Assembly: GCA_030054015.1 (NCBI GenBank)
Contig: JASGCR010000133.1
Location: forward strand, 1 to 6,230
Length of the DNA stretch: 6,230 nt
Direction: 5' to 3'
From: Candidatus Symbiobacter sp.
GTDB taxonomy: Bacteria > Pseudomonadota > Alphaproteobacteria > Elsterales > Elsteraceae
The translations under genes and the position numbers were made by a program. Of this stretch, positions 6,219-6,230 are shown piece by piece (positions within the stretch are counted from its first letter, which is position 1; every line of letters begins with the position of its first letter). The notes under the pieces were generated by a model that had not been told where the DNA came from, made no database searches, and saw only the letters and a program-made list of their open reading frames with translations.

Positions 6219-6230
6219 AGGAAGGGGGGG
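6203..6230. repeat. Perfect 12-bp-stem palindrome at the right edge
   Basis: CCCCCCCTTCCT pairs perfectly with AGGAAGGGGGGG around a GCTT loop. The window ends on the last G, so the stem may continue and any T run after it cannot be seen. It could act as a terminator for a gene to the right or as a dispersed palindromic repeat. The related copy at 6131-6151 favours the repeat explanation. Confidence 0.85.

Overview
The window reads as a GC-rich alphaproteobacterial chromosome segment, most like the Rhodospirillales and their relatives. This is inferred from codon and protein style, from the Mrp ATPase lying divergently beside an HtrA protease, and from the short G/C-rich palindromic repeat. 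No 16S rRNA or other firm marker is present, so the taxonomic call is soft. No phage, transposase, CRISPR or tRNA genes are seen, and all five proteins belong to known families.

Layout from left to right. Positions 1-102 hold an imperfect 43-bp tandem repeat. It is followed by cobD (122-1147, +), an integral membrane enzyme of late cobalamin synthesis. A four-copy 10-bp tandem repeat (1139-1178) contains the stop codons of both cobD and the convergent htrA-type serine protease gene (1174-2457, -). About 100 bp of divergent promoter space then leads to an Mrp/ApbC-type Fe-S carrier ATPase (2560-3777, +), which has an unusual His-rich linker encoded by a 12-bp tandem repeat. After a 30-bp convergent gap comes a three-gene minus-strand cluster. 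In transcription order it is an L-rhamnose mutarotase-family protein (6106-5738), a Gfo/Idh/MocA oxidoreductase (5720-4641) and a CysQ-like 3'(2'),5'-bisphosphate nucleotidase (4620-3808). The right edge (6126-6230) holds two inverted copies of a C/G-rich palindromic repeat around an AT-rich spacer.

Functionally there are three separate themes: B12 assembly (cobD), envelope protein quality control beside Fe-S cluster delivery (htrA and mrp, divergent), and a likely sugar-related operon (mutarotase plus dehydrogenase) with CysQ downstream. The least ordinary features are the small repeats. Two of the tandem arrays have periods of 3n+1, so they place stop codons in successive frames. A third array is in frame and expands a histidine tract inside Mrp. 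No clearly new system was found. The mutarotase-oxidoreductase-nucleotidase operon is the best candidate for unassigned biochemistry.
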